Source: Petrolisthes cinctipes (Eukaryota > Arthropoda > Malacostraca > Decapoda > Porcellanidae). From it: DNA of 64,000 bases. A program made the translations under genes and the position numbers. Below the pieces are notes generated by a model that was not told the DNA's origin, made no database searches, and worked only from the letters and a program-made list of their open reading frames with translations. Positions 10,570-23,248 of the stretch are shown here, piece after piece. The first letter of the stretch is position 1. Each line of letters starts with the position of its first letter. The stretch lies in NCBI GenBank assembly GCA_033782935.1, contig JAWQEG010000506.1, positions 2,434,501-2,498,500 of the forward strand. The letters are read 5' to 3'.

Positions 10570-12150
10570 ACCTTACACTTTCACTTGTATAGATGTTTTA
10601 ATATAGTCTTTAGTGTTTTCAATACTAGATGTATCAATTGTATTAGAATCTATATCAATACTTGAACTTCCAGTACTGATTGATTGTCCTGATGTAGATA
10701 GGAGCTGGTCATATAGGGATGGAAGCTTTTGTACAAGAATATGGAGTTGTGATGGAAGTTGAGCCAGTTGGCATAATGCACGCTTGGCCTCCACATGACA
10801 ATCTTGTTTCTGAACAATGCTAGGGACAGGAACTTAGACACCGACCAACTGTCCAGCATGTCATGTGGAGAGGGTAAGAAATCAGGATTGATCTCTTGGA
10901 CGATTTTTGTAAGTTCATCCATTTTCGGTGGTGTTTGAGTAGGTCCACCTCCAGTCTGATGATTTTTGTGCATGCATGCAGCATGATCTTTTTTAATCTG
11001 TGAAAAAAATACAATACACTTGGAGCAATGACATTTAAGAATTGCTTACAGACAGCTGTTCTTAAAATTGTAATTCTGCATAAGAGTTCCACCTACATTT
11101 TTCACACTTTTTGTACTCATCCTGCACATATTTACTTGTTATATTAACTGTTGACCATAAAATTGCGAGAAGACAACTTTTTATCAACCTGACTTAACCT
11201 GACCAAACCTAACCTAATCAGGACCTGCAAAATAAGTTGTGTTCTCACCAAATTATGGTCAGTACTGAAGAGAACAATGAAGAATATGGACGCATATGGT
11301 AAAAAAAAAAAAAAAAAAATGAAACACCTAGGTGCAGCTCTTATGCAGAATTACTCCCCCAAAATTAATTTCCTATATATAGTTTACTTATAATTGTACT
11401 GCTTTTCAATTTTTTGCTATTATTGTGGCACTGGTAGATGTTTTCCCTCTACATCTTACCAGGTTGGACTTTGCAGCTTTGGGGGAACCCCAAACAGCCA
11501 ACAATATAGAAAGTATTTTTACATATGGGTTGTTCTTAAAGTTAGCCTGTTTGTGTACCGGTTAATTAAGGTAAGTTACACTTATGAAATGGTGGTAGAA
11601 ACGGTAAATATTGCGTATGGTTTTTCTACCTTCATTACTCACTTATTTAGACAATTCTAAGACTATATTTTTCTATGCCATTTCCTCCGCAAATGCCCCA
11701 TTTCCAAGATTCAAATGGGGCATTTTGAAATTAGCCTGACCTTACCTGACCTCACCTAACCTAGACCACAGCAGACTACCGGGACCTAACCTGGGAAACT
11801 ACCGGGAAATAACAGTGGTAAAGTACAGGAAATGACCGGGGCAATATACTGGGACCTAGCCGGATCTGGCAACACTGTTACAAAACGGTAATTATTTCAA
11901 TAAATACCGTAGAAACTACTGATAAATCAAACACAGGCACATAAATCTTACTTTTTCTATATCCATCCCAAATACGTTTCAGCTGCTTTACAGTCTTGGG
12001 TTCACTTGTGAAATGTTTATTATACTGCTTCTCCACCTTCTCCAATGCTTCTTTATGCTGGCTGATTGCATTGAACTCGCTTTTCTTTGAGGTAATAATA
12101 GGGTGCTGCTTGATCAGCTTAACCAAAAACAGCTTTTGCTCGTTGTTCAT
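10570..12150 (-). CDS. Candidate Myb/SANT-like DNA-binding protein gene, split, possibly decayed
   Basis: Minus strand. First block 12150-11952 starts MNNEQKLFLVKLIKQHPII and carries a trihelix/Myb-like domain ending KTVKQLKRIWDGYRK, then a good donor (A|GTAAG) at 11951. The second block, about 10997-10830, follows a TTTTTTTCACAG acceptor and contains HKNHQTGGGP, a motif that regularly follows the Myb domain in NAIF1/MSANTD/FSBP-like proteins, then PPKMDELTKIVQEINPDF. A third block in another frame (10830-10573) is Leu/Gln- then Ser/Thr-rich. The first intron does not join in phase with the obvious acceptor (a cryptic AG 10 bases later would), so either splicing differs or it is a pseudogene. 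Proteins of this kind also occur as the second protein of PIF/Harbinger transposons. Confidence 0.45.
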
Positions 12151-12922
12151 TGGAGAGATGCTTGCATTCTTGATGTCAGCGTGCGTGAGACGGTATGATA
12201 TTCTTAAAGCTTGTTTGTTTACATTTAACCAGCAAAGTATTGCCAACCACGGTAGACGAGCCTGGTCAGTATTGCCAACCTACAGCAGCTAGGCCACTCG
12301 GGCACCCCAGTCCACGGCTCGGACACTGACATCTGGGATTTTCAGCGACTGTGAAATCTAATTTGGTGAGTCGGGCATCCGAGTCCGAGGCCCAAGAACA
12401 CGCGCCCGAATAGGAAGTCCGACTGACTATGAAATCCACCCTCAACAATGTCCCCCACAATCCCATACAATCGCCAGGAAACCCTACAAATATTGAGGCT
12501 ATCGTTATTAGTTGACGAAAATAATCTGGACACTGACTTCCCCATCTGCAAGCTGCATGTTCAGAATTTCCTGAAATTCCCCACGACCTCTCCCGAAACG
12601 CGGCAACTTATATAAAGACCTCGCTACGACCTCTTAAGTCGGCGTGGGACGGGGCTTAAGTCTCCATAGTGTGACAGTCCCTTTAGACGCACCATAAAAT
12701 ACCATACTTCAACCTCCCTCAACCAACTTTAACAACTACCACCACAACTAGTCAGTCTACCTTTTTCTACTACCACCACAACCAATAGGCCTCCACATAA
12801 ACCAAACTCTATATCTATCTATCTACTGGTACTGTACTACTTTTGCAAGCTACCGGACCACTACCGCATCTTACATCACCACTACTACAGTTACCACAAC
12901 TACCAGCACCATGAGTACGGTA
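12151..12922. other. Region upstream of the Myb/SANT-like gene and before gypsy C
   Basis: No open frame I believe. It contains TTGCCAACC twice (12240-12280), and CCACCACAAC-rich sequence near 12730-12910. It could include the promoter of the minus-strand gene; I see no decisive element. Confidence 0.4.
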
Positions 12923-13540
12923 TGTAGCGTTCCTCTATGGAGGCATTTGCAGTACTATACTTAACCAGGATGAGAGAGCAAGAGAGAGAGGATGTGAATG
13001 TAGGTGAGAGAAAATGATGGAAATTGTTTGGATGTAGGTGAGAGAGAGAGACACACACACATACATAGTTAATTGCATATAATATTCAATACACATGTAG
13101 CAGATACAAAGCACCTTGCGCTTCCCTGTCCTCACCTGTCCACCTGCCACTGAAGGCCGCCATGACACCTGCGTGGGCAGCCGGCCAAAATGAGATAAAA
13201 GGTGGTGACGGGCCGCGCTCCATTCACTCTACAGCTAACCTTTGACCTGGACTCACCTCTTGCTCCTCACACCAGTCTCCAGCACACCACACTACTCTCA
13301 CCAAGCTCCAGCACACCACACTACCTCCTGCAGTAGCTCACTCTCTACTCGGCCACGGTAGACAATTTTTCCTCTCTACAAGGTGCTTTCCTTCTACAGC
13401 CACAATCCTCGCCTACCTTGCTACTGAGTCCAGGATATACGGGTGTGAGAATCAACCCTTTGTAGTCATACCAATAAACTGTTACCGTGTACAATCTAGT
13501 CTGTTCACCCCAATAGTAACACAACACCCCTGTTGTTACA
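12923..13540 (+). repeat. 5' LTR of gypsy C with following primer-binding site
   Basis: Ends CCCTGTTGTTACA at 13540; the next bases ATTGGTGACCCCGG are the primer-binding site. The start at TGTAGCGTTCC is inferred from the 3' LTR start TGTAGCAACGC. It holds a GA-rich microsatellite (12970-13060), GATAAAAGG (near 13192) and AATAAA (13473). Confidence 0.6.
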
Positions 13541-14052
13541 ATTGGTGACCCCGGATTCAGCTCGTTTACACAAGCTACAACCACTCCAAGCTACAACTAC
13601 TCCACTCTACATCCGTGTGCTACAACTACACCACACTGCACCTACAAGCTACAACTACACGGTACTTTCACGTGCTACATCTACTCTACGCTACAACTCG
13701 TGTTTTTCCACTCCTTCCTCACCATCACCCCCCACCTACCATCCTTATATTCACCCCTACCCAATAATTGTCTCCCCACCCCTTTTTCTCCACGCTCGTG
13801 CTACTTCCATTCTCCTTGTCCCATACCCCACCAATTCGCTCTCACCTGGCCACACGTGGTATTTTCGACCCACCGCACCCCTCTTTTGTCCACCCCAGGA
13901 ACTTTTCCCTACCTCAGGCGGCACATACAGTAGTTACTCCCATCTCCCACCCCTTCACACAGCCCACACACTAGCCCAAGGACAAGCCATCACCACCGAC
14001 TGAAAAATAACGATACAATACTGCCCCCAGTGCTCTATTCCTCCCTATTCGA

Positions 14053-14998
14053 GTGCAACCCCAAGGATTTACGTGTTTGTGTGTTTCCACACCGCCTCCA
14101 CTCACGCCACAACATTCTTTAACACACACACACTACTACCATGCTTACCCACACCGCTCCTACACACGACTCTCCCAACATGTCCCTGCCTACCCAGAAC
14201 ACCGTTACTCTATCACACAACACCACACATACACCTACCCTACACATACCCTACATTCCCCCATTTTCATTCGACACATTCCTGGTTCCTTCACGGGAAC
14301 AACTACACTGACGGCCAAAAGTATCAAGCCATCCTGCTTGCCCTGCCTAACGAAATATTCGCCTCCATCTCTCCACTCCTCACAACACTCGACCAGGGAT
14401 CACAGTACGAGGGTGTTAAGGGAGCCATCACAACTGCTCATGGCAAGTCATTTGCCCAGCATTTCAAGGCACTGGAGGACGTGCAGGTGGAAGAGCACTG
14501 TCTGTCAGCACTGCTGCGCCATATGCAGCAACTCAATGGTAGTGCCGGCATACCCTTCCCAGACGCGATCCTCAAAGCCCGACACACCAGGCTGCTGCCA
14601 CCAGAAATCCAGCTCTACTTGCCTGCCCACCCCAACATAACGACCACATGAGTACCTGGCCTTCACAAAACACCTCTGCAGCTATCACTACCCCTACCAC
14701 TTCACAGGCTGCCCCCATCAACATACCACCATCTTAGTAGCATACATACACACACCACCTCACGACGTCGCCCATCTAGCACAACGACTCGAGGCTCTCT
14801 CAAACAAACTCGACCTCCTCGAAGCCCCACCACTACACCAACACCAGCAGTGGGCCCCACCTGTTCGCCAGCTACCTTTTACCCAGCGGCTTCCCTCAAC
14901 AGCCCCAATGCAGCAACACTGGCATGACCCGCAACTGTGCGCAAACCACCAGAGGTTTGGTGCCCTAGCACACAACTGCAGCCCCCCATGCGAGTAGA
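14053..14998 (+). pseudogene. Gypsy C gag
   Basis: Capsid region open at 14073-14651 (DGQKYQAILLALPNEIFASI, ALEDVQVEEHCLSALLRHMQ, LLPPEIQLYL), then a stop and frameshift. The last part resumes in another frame with a coiled-coil-like RLEALSNKLDLLE near 14790-14820 and the zinc knuckle LCANHQRFGALAHNCSPPC just before a TAG at 14996. The Pro/Tyr/Thr-rich leader before 14053 is open in places but has no recognisable domain. Confidence 0.7.
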
Positions 14999-15592
14999 TT
15001 GCCCCTTCTACTCACTCAATTGGCAGACCGAACCCGCCCACACAACACACTCCAACACAGGGCCAATTATGATGACACCTACCCACCAACATCACACGCC
15101 TTCTTCGACCGAACACAGCACCGCTGCAAACCTTGCACAGATGCCTACAATGGTAACACCTTCCCAGCAACACACTACCATCTCTCCACGAACCGCCCAC
15201 CAGAACGCCGTACGCTCCTGTGGGTGGAAGACATAGGGTCAGGGAAGTTCTTCCTCATCGACTCAGGATCCGAGGTGAGCGTCATCCCACCCCACGACAA
15301 AGACAGGCAGAGCCAGGCCTCAACAGTATACAACCTGCTAACAGCAAACAAGTCGCCCATCGCCACATACGGTATAAGGAGTAGGGGCATCACCCATGTA
15401 CACCAGGAATGGGCAGTGTGGCCCTTCGTCGTAGCAGATGTACAAGGCCCCATCCTGGGGTTAGACTTCCTCACAGCACAGGATCTGCTGATCGACCCCA
15501 AGAGACGCCGCCTAATCCACCAACCGTCAGGAACCACCATCTCGACGAAACACTGTCACCAGTCAACACCTACCATCACACACATCTTGTAA
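14999..15592 (+). pseudogene. Gypsy C protease region
   Basis: Retropepsin-type aspartic protease that would process the polyproteins. Active-site motif FLIDSGSEVSVIPP (near 15250-15290), flap/hydrophobic strand WPFVVADVQGPILGLDFL, and a C-terminal ILGLDFLTAQDLLID that matches the ILGxDF motif of the fold. It is the longest intact stretch of pol in this element and ends at a stop at 15592 before RT, where the parent would be continuous. Confidence 0.75.
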
Positions 15593-15599
15593 GCCAGCC

Positions 15600-17270
15600 C
15601 ATACGACGCCTTACTCTTGCAGTTCCCAGCGCTGCTTTCTACCACCACCACACAACACACACACGACCCCGGCATACGCCACACCACCACCACTACTGGA
15701 CCCCCCTGTTTAGCCAAGCCCCGGAGGATGCTCTTCCGAGCATCTGGAGGCAGCGAAACGTGAGATTAAAGTCATGCTCCAACAGGGGATAGAGAGACCA
15801 TCAGACAGTGCTTAGGCATCGCCACTACATATGATGCCAAAGCAGCAGGAAGGAGAATGTAGGGCATGCGGCGACTACAGAGCGCTGAATGCTGTCACCA
15901 CACCTGACAGGTACTCGATACAGCACGTCCTGGACCTTCACTCCAAACTCCAAGGACGTATGGTATTCTCAAATATAGACCTGGAACGGGCATTCCACCA
16001 AATCCCTGTTGCGGAGGACGACATCAAGAAAATGGCTATTACCATGCCTTTCGGCCTGTTCGAGTTCCCGTCCATGAACTTCGGCCTATGCAACACCGCC
16101 CAGACCTTCCAACGGTTCCTGGACAAGGTACCGAGAGGACTCGATTGGGTGGTGGTGTATATCGATGACATCCTGGTGGCCTCCGACACACACACACACA
16201 GCACCAACAACACGTGAGGGAACTATTTGGCAGACTGCAGCAGTACGGATTAAAGGTTCACCCCTCCAAATGCATTCTGGGAGCTGACAGTCTCGACTTC
16301 CTCGGGCACTGTGTTACTCCTGACGGCATCACCCCCCTCCCACAGAAGGTAGAGGCCGTCAGGGAGTTCCCACTACCTAACACAACCAGAAAAGTCAGGG
16401 AATTCCCGGGGGTGGTTAATTACTACCCATTATTAATTAATCCCCCATGCCACCGCTGCACTCGCACCACTCAACTACCTCCTAAAAGAACTGAAGAAGA
16501 CATCACAGAAGAAGTTGGTGTGGTCCAAAACAGCCGAGGAAGCCTTCAACAGTATCAAGGCGAAGCTAGCAGACACCACCCTCTTTGCGTACCCAACTCC
16601 GCATGCACTGACATCCATCTACACGGACGCCTCCAACGATGCCATCGGAGCAGTCCTCCAGCAGGAAGTGGATGGGACATTGAAACCGATCGCATTTTTC
16701 AGCAAGCGACTTGAGCCACCACAGCGGAAATACAGCGCCTTTGACAGAGAGCTAGTGGCCATTCATGATGCTGTCAAACACTTCTGCCACTTTTTGGAAG
16801 GTAGGAGTTTCTATATCTGCACTGACCACAAGCCCTCAACGATGGCGATACAGCAGCAGGGCACCATCTGATCGCCTAGGGTGACACGCCACCTGGCATT
16901 CATATCCGAGTTCACCACTGACATCTGCCTTGTCAGGGGCGAGGACAACGCCGTCGCCGACGCCCTATCCAGATTACTCCCACCACAACCCTACATCGCT
17001 ACGATCCAACAGATGCCTCTGCTCAACTTCCCGGCCATCGCAGCAGCTCAGGACACTGACACACACCTCCAGGACCTCCTCACAGGTGACACTGGACTCC
17101 ACCTTGAGTACTTGACCACCCCACACGTGGTCACCAAGCTGTGGTGCAACACATCGTGCGGAACGCCACGCCCCTATATCCCTACGGAGTTCAGGCTGCA
17201 GGTATTCAACCACTACCATTCTCTCAACCACCCAATCATCGCAGATACCCTCTGCCTTATCAGCCACTGA
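15600..17270 (+). pseudogene. Gypsy C reverse transcriptase and RNase H
   Basis: RT pieces: 15600-15830 (frameshifted), 15831-16217 with CGDYRALNAVT, DLERAFHQIPV, FGLFEFPSMNFGL and an intact YIDDILVAS box, then a frameshift after a CA repeat and 16214-16440 with FLGHCVTPDGI. RNase H occupies 16515-16871 with TDASNDAIGAVL, FDRELVAI and TDHKP, a stop at 16869-16871, and continues to 17270 with EDNAVADALSR. At least three frame changes, so not functional. Confidence 0.8.
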
Positions 17271-18470
17271 GCAGTCTGGTCAGGGATGAGGAAACAAGTG
17301 AAGGAGTGGGTCACCTCTTGCATCCCTTGCCAGCATGCTAAGGTAGGATGCCACACCCGACCCCCTGGTCAGTGAGTTCTCTGTGCCTACCAGTAGGTTC
17401 CATACCAAGCACATTGACATCGTGGGACCCCTGCCCCCGTCCTGCGGCTCACGCTACCTACTGACATGCATTGGCAGGATGACATGCTGGTGTACCGTAA
17501 CCCCCATGGACGACATCACTGCCGAAGGTACTGCCCACCACTTCCTCAGTAACTGGGTGGCCAACTTCGGTCCCTCGGCCATAATCGTCACAGACCAGGG
17601 AACCCAGTTTGAGGCAAAGGCATGGCAAGACATGCTCAATCTCCTAGGAACCCGTCACCAGAAGACTACAGCTTACCACCCGTGCAGTAACGGCATGGTA
17701 GAACAGCCTGCATAGGAAATTGAAGGATGCACAATGGTCAAGGAGGACCTATACCATTCCCCAGCTAAATTAGTGTTCGGCGAGGATCTCCACCTGCCAG
17801 GCCAACTCACAACACCGGACCTTGACACCTCCAACCTATCATTCCTCCCGGCGCTAAAGGCGGTGATAAGAAACGCCCGCCCTACACCCACAAGCCAAGC
17901 AGAGTCCAGACCTACCTACACACCCTCAGGACTCTATTCGGCTACCAACCTATTCCTACGCTTGGATGCCCACCACACATTACTGCTGGAAGCATTCACC
18001 TGACCTTACCCCGTGATCTCCATGACCGACGCTACTGTTACTATACAGGTAGCTGGGAAGCCATACGTCACGTCCTGGGAACGGGTGAAGCCAGCACACA
18101 CCAACACACATATTAATGCCACGCTGCCACCACACCCACCACAACACACAAACATGCACCCACAATCACATATAGACACAACAAACCTGTCATTCCTCCC
18201 GGCATTCAAGGCAGCCATCATCAATGCCCACCCTACACTCACTCGTAACACCTCCACTAGGACTACCTACACACCCCCTGGTCTACATTCCGCTCCTCAA
18301 CTCTTCCTTCACATGGATGCCCACAGAACACCGTTACAAGAACCCTATACTGGACCTCATCCCGTTATCTCCAGGACGGACCCTACCTTTACTATCCAGG
18401 TCGTGGGAAAACCGTACATCACGTCCTGGGGGCGGGTCAAGCCATCCCACACCGCCACACACACCGACAC
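17271..18470 (+). pseudogene. Gypsy C integrase with duplicated C-terminal module
   Basis: HHCC remnant (VTSCIPCQ) near 17320, catalytic core 17383-17715 with HIDIVGPLP, VTDQGTQF and NGMVE, so all three acidic residues are readable; then a stop and a deletion of the helix after the Glu (17716-17740). The C-terminal domain occurs twice in a row: 17821-18100 and about 18175-18465, each with SNLSFLPALKA / TNLSFLPAFKA, a TYTPxGL segment, TIQVAGKPYVTSWERVK / TIQVVGKPYITSWGRVK. Confidence 0.75.
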
Positions 18471-19440
18471 CACACCTCCACCCACACACGCATCCATGCT
18501 ACTTTCACCCAACACGCTAACCAATTTACCTCATCCACCCACATCATCCTCGCACTACCGCACACCACTTTTACCTATCCCTCAACTTCAACACTCAGTC
18601 ATGGTGCAACGATGCACACACCCCGCACATCTCCTACCCATGCCACCAACACTGCCACACTCACTCACACACCCTACGCTATCAACTTCATCTCACCAAC
18701 TCATATACTCCCACACCTCGCCAATATCACTACCTCAACCTACCACTTCACCACACCCTCGCTCACCTTCCCCTATCCTCCATCTACCCATCATCACCCA
18801 ACCACACCCTTGCTCACCTTCGCCTACCCATCTGCCCCCACCATTGTTCAACTTCAACCTCCCTCACCTTCACCGACTCATAGCTCACCATCAACACCTC
18901 CGCCTCCGCCCCATTCTCCCACACCCTCACCCTTATCCTGCTCCCCGTATCCTACTCAAGCCTTACCTATTCTTACCTTGCCTATTCTCCCACCCCCGTC
19001 ACCCAACCTCCCACCTCCTACCTATCACACCCCACCTGACCTCACGCCTATTCCTCCTGACCCTACTCCTGATGCTCCCCCGACTGCAGTAATCCCCTTA
19101 GTACTCTCTCAGGACCAACCACTTGACACTCGCCCGGTACCAGACTTGCTGCCTCGACCCGTTACTCCACCTCAACCACCGCTACTTCAACAGCACCATG
19201 CCACACCTCCTTCCCCGCATGAGCAGGTGGAGGATGACGAGCCTGCCCTGGTCCCTGAGGGGTACACTTCACGTTCGTGGAGAACCGTGAAGCGATCCTC
19301 CAAATTCCTGGCAAATATGTACAACGCAGACACTCACCCACTCCACACTTTTCCAGTTACACACATTCCCTATTACTTGTCCACACACTTCCATTCTCTC
19401 TCCCACGACACTCCACACCATACCCGTACACTTCTCTATA
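18471..19440 (+). pseudogene. Gypsy C pol Pro/His-rich tail
   Basis: Long Pro/Thr/His/Ser-rich linker ending with ATPPSPHEQVEDDEPALVPE then GYTSRSWRTVKRSSKFLANM. The terminal motif is shared with gypsies A, B and E. The run before it is low-complexity, and the exact stop is uncertain. Confidence 0.6.
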
Positions 19441-19547
19441 ACACTTATTTTTTTGTATATTTATATTTTGTATGGATGTATAATATTATTATGATTGTAT
19501 TCTGTCCTCCCCTCTTTCCTAAAACTTTGTATGGGGGGGGGGGTTAC

Positions 19548-19961
19548 TGTAGCAACGCCAAGTACCTTGACGCATCTTCAACCTCACTTGTCGCCTTCTC
19601 GAAGCTTCCATCTCACGTGACTACCTGGTGAGCATGCGCAGGCCCCCGCGCAGCCTTAAAAGAGGACAGAGCGACGCTATTCAGACACTCTAGCTCCCGC
19701 TCTACTACAAGACAGACACCTGCCTTGCAGTGCTTACCTGGATGCCGCCTGCACCACGCTCTCTCTACGTGCCCACACCTAGCCCGCACGTGTGTCCACC
19801 AAGCCTCTACACTCTCCTGCAGCATCTACCATGGCAGGCGGGTTATAACTACTTCAAGGTGCTAGCTACTACACAACTCTGTACTTACCAATAAATTGTT
19901 ACCGTGTATAATTGAGTCTGTTCACCCCGGGTAGTAACGCAAGTGCTTTCTTGTTGTTATA
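19548..19961 (+). repeat. 3' LTR of gypsy C
   Basis: 414 bp from TGTAGCAACGCCAAG to TTGTTGTTATA, preceded by a G10 purine tract at 19533-19543. It contains a TTAAAAGAGG box near 19657, AATAAA near 19891 and GTCTGTTCACCCCGGG, the same poly(A)-region motif as the other gypsy LTRs here. Confidence 0.75.
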
Positions 19962-21060
19962 GCGGTTTCCTTATCTTAAATTATTATATTCATCGAAGAC
20001 TTTGTCTAAAACGACTGGATGACGTGGATTTGTTTCAAACCCTGAAAGTATTTTGCATAAAACAAGGTAGTTTGGACTTAATACCATCCATCATTGCTGC
20101 TGATGTTTACTTGCTTGCTCCGGTAGCACTCTATATTTGTTCTCCTGTTAGTCCAGATTTCCCTTGCTTTTATTTTGCATCAGGCTGTGTAATCACAAAC
20201 TGCATAAAACACTCCTCAGCAAAGATAGGAAAATTAGATTGTTCACTCTATTTCTGAATGTTTCCAGCAGTAGTAGCTCAACCTGGATTTCCTTTATTCT
20301 GCTGTGAATTGCTTGTGCTCAAAGTCAAGTCAGTATTTATAAGAAAACCATAACCTCCACTTCTGACTTGCAATAAATGTGAATAATTCTGGGCCAGACA
20401 GAAGTAGGCTTATTACTGGACACCGTGCAGTAAACAGAAAACACTAACCCTATCCCACCAGCACCTTGCCACCAAGTATATAAGAGGACAATGAGGGACT
20501 AATTCTACAAGTGGAGAGAAAAGACAGTGATTGCTGCAAAAACAATGGTTACACCTCGTTATTCCTGTGCTGCTCTGTTCCAACTTAAGTGAGGATCAAC
20601 TTGTAGTGTACCATAAAATAGGTCGATTTTCTTTGATTGAGTGTGTAACCATTCTCTAATTATCTACCAGCCCTGTATTGTGATTAATTTACCATTACAT
20701 TCCTTCATGCAGATAGCCTATGCAATTTCTTTCAGCATATTCTCTTTGCCATTTTGTGTAATGTCATTGTCTGCATACTCTTGCAAAATTTCATGTATAC
20801 AACATATGTATTATACATTTAATACCATAACCAAATACTCTTAGCTTTGTTAACGTCAGGTACGCAGAGAATTGTATATAGTGTTAACTTTTTTTTGACA
20901 TTAAACCAATTGGGAACTATTCACCGCATCTCTCTCTTCCTTGAGCACTTCTTAAAGAGAGTTATAGACACTAACACTTCTTAAAGAGAGTGATAGACAC
21001 TAACACTTCTTAAAGAGAGTTATAGACACTAGCTCCTGAGGCTGAGAAGTGTAGTGGAGA
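19962..21060. other. Stretch with no recognised gene
   Basis: AT-rich; the only open frames (20 kb region) have no family features and low likelihood. It contains the 29-bp tandem repeat at 20946-21032. Part may be the 5' untranslated region of the LINE that follows. Confidence 0.45.
20946..21032. repeat. 29-bp unit repeated three times
   Basis: Unit CACTTCTTAAAGAGAGTTAT-AGACACTAA at 20946-20974, 20975-21003 and 21004-21032, with one T/G change in the middle copy and one at the end. Confidence 0.9.
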
Positions 21061-21303
21061 AACCCTGCCAGTGGCCCTTACACAGGAGCCTTCTTTAGGT
21101 AGCAGCACAACTTATAGTTGGTGGCTACACCACCCACCAACAAACTTACCCGCCTGACGATGTTATTAGCCGCCTAAAAATCCTTTGCCTTTATCACGGC
21201 AGGGGTTGCAAGGCAGGTAGGAAAAAACTCAGACCAATCCCAGTAATTACCACGACCAACAAACAGAAGAAGGCTGTTACAGTGAAACTACGAAACCTCA
21301 TCT

Positions 21304-23190
21304 GTGGTTTGCTCTGCCCACATCACATTATTTTTATCAAATGTGACATCGTTGAACAACAAGGTGGACGAATTAGTGTCAACAGTGAAATCCATTGGTG
21401 CTGATGTTGTGTGTATCACCGAAGCCTGGCAAGTAGTTCCTGAACTGTGTCATATTCAAAACTTTACCCTGTTTCACCATCTCAGAAAAGACAAAAGAGG
21501 TGGCGATGTAGCCTTATTTGCTCAGGACAAATACCGCCCCCAACACCTCAATGTGGATATTCCTGAGGGAGTTGAAGTTTTGTGGGTGAGATTAACACCA
21601 CCCTCCCACCCTCGACTCACAGCCTCCATTATTTATTGCCTGGTCTACCATCCACCGCGTGCACTTTCTCAGGCAGTGCTGATTGATCTCGCCATCAACA
21701 CCTGTGATGTAATACAGACCAGGTATCAGTCAGCAAAATTTTTTATCTGTGAGGACTTCAATGAAATTGACACCACCATATTTGAAGACGAACTGTCCCT
21801 CACCCAAATTGTTGACTTCCCTACCCACAACCAAAGTGACCTGGACAGGATTATCACTGATCTAACAGACCATTATCTCTCCCCGCAGCTACTTCCACCC
21901 GTGGGGATGAGCAACCATCTCTCCATCCTGTGGGCCCTAACCACTACCACTAATGAGGCAGTTTGGTCAATGGTTGGTACATTACCCATGGACAGAAGTG
22001 TTAACTGTCAGTGATGTAAACACCAAGTGGGTAAACTATTTAGCCACCATCACACAAGTCTATCATTCCTTTTTCCCAGAAAAGATTACTACAATCCACC
22101 AGTCGGACATGCCTTGGATGAACCCCAGAATTAAACGCCTTATAGAACAACGGAGGCGAGCCTTCTACATCAACAAGGACAGGTTCAATCTACTGCGAAA
22201 TAAAGTCATCAGAGAGATAAAGATGGCTAAACTCAGGCATTACTCAAACAAAATACAACAACTAAAACAGACAAACATCAAAGAGTGGTATAGGAAGGTC
22301 AAGGATGGATCCGGGCTTGGTAGCCTGGTTGTCGGATTTCCTGGTTGGCCTGCAGTAGGTGGTCAGATATCAGGGTGCTGTTTCAGGACCTCAGAAAATT
22401 AAGTCAGGTGTGCTCCAAGGGATGAGAATGGGACCCTTGTGTTACTTAATCCTCATAAATGATGCTCTGACCGACACACCACACCGGTGGAAATATGTGG
22501 ATGACTCCACTGTAGGTGTTGTGGTGGATAACACACAACCTAGCTACTACCACCTCCAATAGCAACTAAATAACCTTCAGTCCTGGACCGAGGTTAACAA
22601 TGTGACCATCAACTTCAACAAGACGGTGGAGATGCATTATCACACATCCACCACACCTGTACCACCACCTGCAGTCACTCTCGGAGGTCACCAACTCTAG
22701 GTTGTGGAGGCAACCAAACTCCTGGGGATAATAATAGACAACAAATTGGACTGGAAGCAGCACATCACCACCATCACCCAGTCAGCCTCTTATTGCCTCT
22801 ATATGATAAGAAGGCTCAAATCCCTAGGCACGCCAGAGTGGGAGCTGAAGGGTATATATAAAATGCTTGCACTCCCCAAGCTAACGTATGCCGCCCCAAG
22901 TTGGTCTCCATCCTTCAAAAACACCCAGAAAAAACAACTTGAGAGGATACAGAAAAGAGCCTGCCGAATCATACTGGGCACTCATTACAACACCTACAAA
23001 GAAGCCCTAAACACCCTACAGATTACCTCCCTGGACAGCACACACCTTAACATTCTAAAGGGATTCAGCGAACAACTGCTGAACAACCCCAGACACCATG
23101 AAATGCTTCCCCCCCCCCCCCGCCTCTCATTACTACGGCGAGAAACCCCGACACTCCAACATCTTCACACCGATAAGGGGACGTACTGAC
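21304..23190 (+). pseudogene. LINE ORF2: endonuclease and partial RT
   Basis: 21304-22016: AP endonuclease-like domain (SNVTSLNNKVDEL, VVCITEAW, RGGDVALF, CEDFNEI, GMSNHLSI). 21953-22310 (shifted frame): linker with DMPWMNPRIKRLIEQRR. A deletion removes the first RT blocks and the sequence resumes at 22359 with SGVLQGMRMGPLCYLILIND and YVDDST. After a short gap 22704-23189 holds the thumb region (LLGIIIDNKLDWKQHI, KLTYAAPSWSPSF, QKRACRIILG) and the C-terminus. Two or more frameshifts plus the deletion make it inactive. Confidence 0.8.
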
Positions 23191-23248
23191 CGCTATAAAC
23201 ACAGTCCCATAAGTAATACAACTCACACTGGTAGACGAAATATTTCTA

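Larger units (their letters stand above)
12923..19961 (+). mobile_element. Ty3/gypsy element C, LTR to LTR
   Basis: Order: 5' LTR, primer-binding site, leader, gag with knuckle, protease, RT, RNase H, integrase, Pro-rich tail, purine tract (GGGGGGGGGGTTAC), 3' LTR, which is the standard Ty3/gypsy order. All genes carry frameshifts or stops and integrase has a deletion. The two LTRs share only their ends (TGTAGC..., AATAAA-TGTTACCGTGTA, GTCTGTTCACCCC, TTGTTRYA) and are otherwise very different; the 5' one has a GA microsatellite. They may be old, or the element may be a mosaic of two relatives. No matching target duplication was found. Confidence 0.75.

Noticed and set aside
13533..14003. 156-codon frame starting in the gypsy C LTR end
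   Set aside because: Begins across the LTR/primer-site boundary and is Tyr/Pro/Ser-rich leader sequence without any domain.
19943..20257. 104-codon frame after gypsy C
   Set aside because: Starts within the LTR end and shows no family features; likely chance.
20946..21032. CRISPR-like array
   Set aside because: Three adjacent 29-bp units without spacers, in eukaryotic DNA; a simple tandem repeat.
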